6,093 bases of DNA from an uncultured Dyadobacter sp. (lineage in GTDB: Bacteria > Bacteroidota > Bacteroidia > Cytophagales > Spirosomataceae), in assembly GCA_937880795.1 (NCBI GenBank), contig CALGRQ010000459.1:1-6093 (forward strand), given 5' to 3'. Every line of letters begins with the position of its first letter. Positions within the stretch are counted from its first letter, which is position 1. Position numbers and translations under genes: made by a program. The notes beneath the pieces are model-generated. The model searched no databases and was not told where the DNA came from. It saw only the letters and a list, made by a program, of their open reading frames with translations. Shown here in pieces: positions 5,992-6,093 of this stretch.

Positions 5992-6093
5992 TACGATTTT
6001 AGGACACGTTTCGCTTCGCTTGCAGAAAATGGCGGTGGGTATGGGTAACGAGGAATTGTAATATATCGCCAGTCGACAAAGTAACCCATGATG
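5991..6093 (-). CDS. Possible C-terminal tail of a gene entering from the right edge (partial)
   Basis: On the minus strand a frame enters from the right edge and stops at TAG (5991-5993), giving 33 residues that include YFVDWRYITIPRYPYPPPF and end AKRVLKS. The aromatic and proline-rich run is not low-complexity noise and the dyad starting at the stop codon fits a gene end. The tail is too short to name a family. An ATG two codons in from the edge could also make it a 32-codon frame of its own. A second minus-strand frame is open across the same bases, so the coding call is tentative. Confidence 0.35.
   Translation of the reverse strand, partial: IMGYFVDWRYITIPRYPYPPPFSASEAKRVLKS

Noticed and set aside
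5993..6001. ACGATTTTA matching the inverse of the left arm of the hxlR-dps repeat
   Set aside because: It falls at the end of the possible right-edge coding tail, is a single half-site, and is not near a promoter for that gene.
5737..6093. Second minus-strand frame open from the right edge to a TAA at 5737-5739
   Set aside because: It runs through the dyad, the -7 box and the start of the glycosidase-like gene, has no family resemblance and is rich in scattered Cys, Phe and Asn; judged a chance open frame.
1..6093. Mobile element, CRISPR array, tRNA, rRNA or riboswitch
   Set aside because: No transposase or integrase frame, long terminal inverted repeats, regularly spaced direct repeats, cloverleaf or recognisable aptamer was found on reading both strands; the spacers are short and occupied mostly by promoters and terminators.

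Overview
The window looks like chromosomal DNA from a member of the Bacteroidota, most likely a free-living Sphingobacteriales or Cytophagales type; this is inferred, not proven. The reasons are moderate-to-low GC with AT-rich spacers, start codons without Shine-Dalgarno sequences, several upstream elements resembling the Bacteroidota -7 box (TAnnTTTG), and protein families typical of that phylum: an S41-like lipoprotein, a CDHC thioredoxin-like protein, an HxlR regulator and a large secreted glycosidase-like protein.

Layout from left to right. Positions 1-500 (minus) hold the N-terminal part of a lipoprotein that runs off the left edge; it has a small beta-barrel-like domain and then the helical lead-in of an S41-type peptidase. 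Positions 501-797 hold no gene, only divergent promoter candidates. A 62-residue protein of unknown function (798-986, plus) is followed by an exported thioredoxin-fold protein (1125-1613, plus) and a type II NADH dehydrogenase (1660-2931, plus), with one hairpin between the last two and a strong terminator after the second. An HxlR-family regulator (3028-3462, minus) and a Dps ferritin-like protein (3642-4121, plus) are transcribed divergently from a 179-base spacer with promoter candidates and an inverted repeat. A bidirectional terminator at 4138-4173 separates dps from the convergent 544-residue secreted protein with a TIM-barrel glycosidase-like centre (4203-5837, minus). The right edge may hold the C-terminal tail of another minus-strand gene (5991-6093), with a dyad at its stop codon.

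How the genes may work together: the middle (thioredoxin-like protein, NDH-2, HxlR, Dps) has a redox and oxidative-stress flavour. HxlR proteins often sense electrophiles or oxidants through an N-terminal cysteine, which is present here, and Dps protects against peroxide and iron. Control of dps by the adjacent regulator is an inference from the divergent arrangement and the inverted repeat. The outer genes look unrelated to this theme.

No mobile element, CRISPR array, tRNA or rRNA was seen. The window is mostly ordinary housekeeping and accessory sequence. The points most worth following are the hxlR-dps control region, the poorly characterised glycosidase-like protein and the 62-residue protein.
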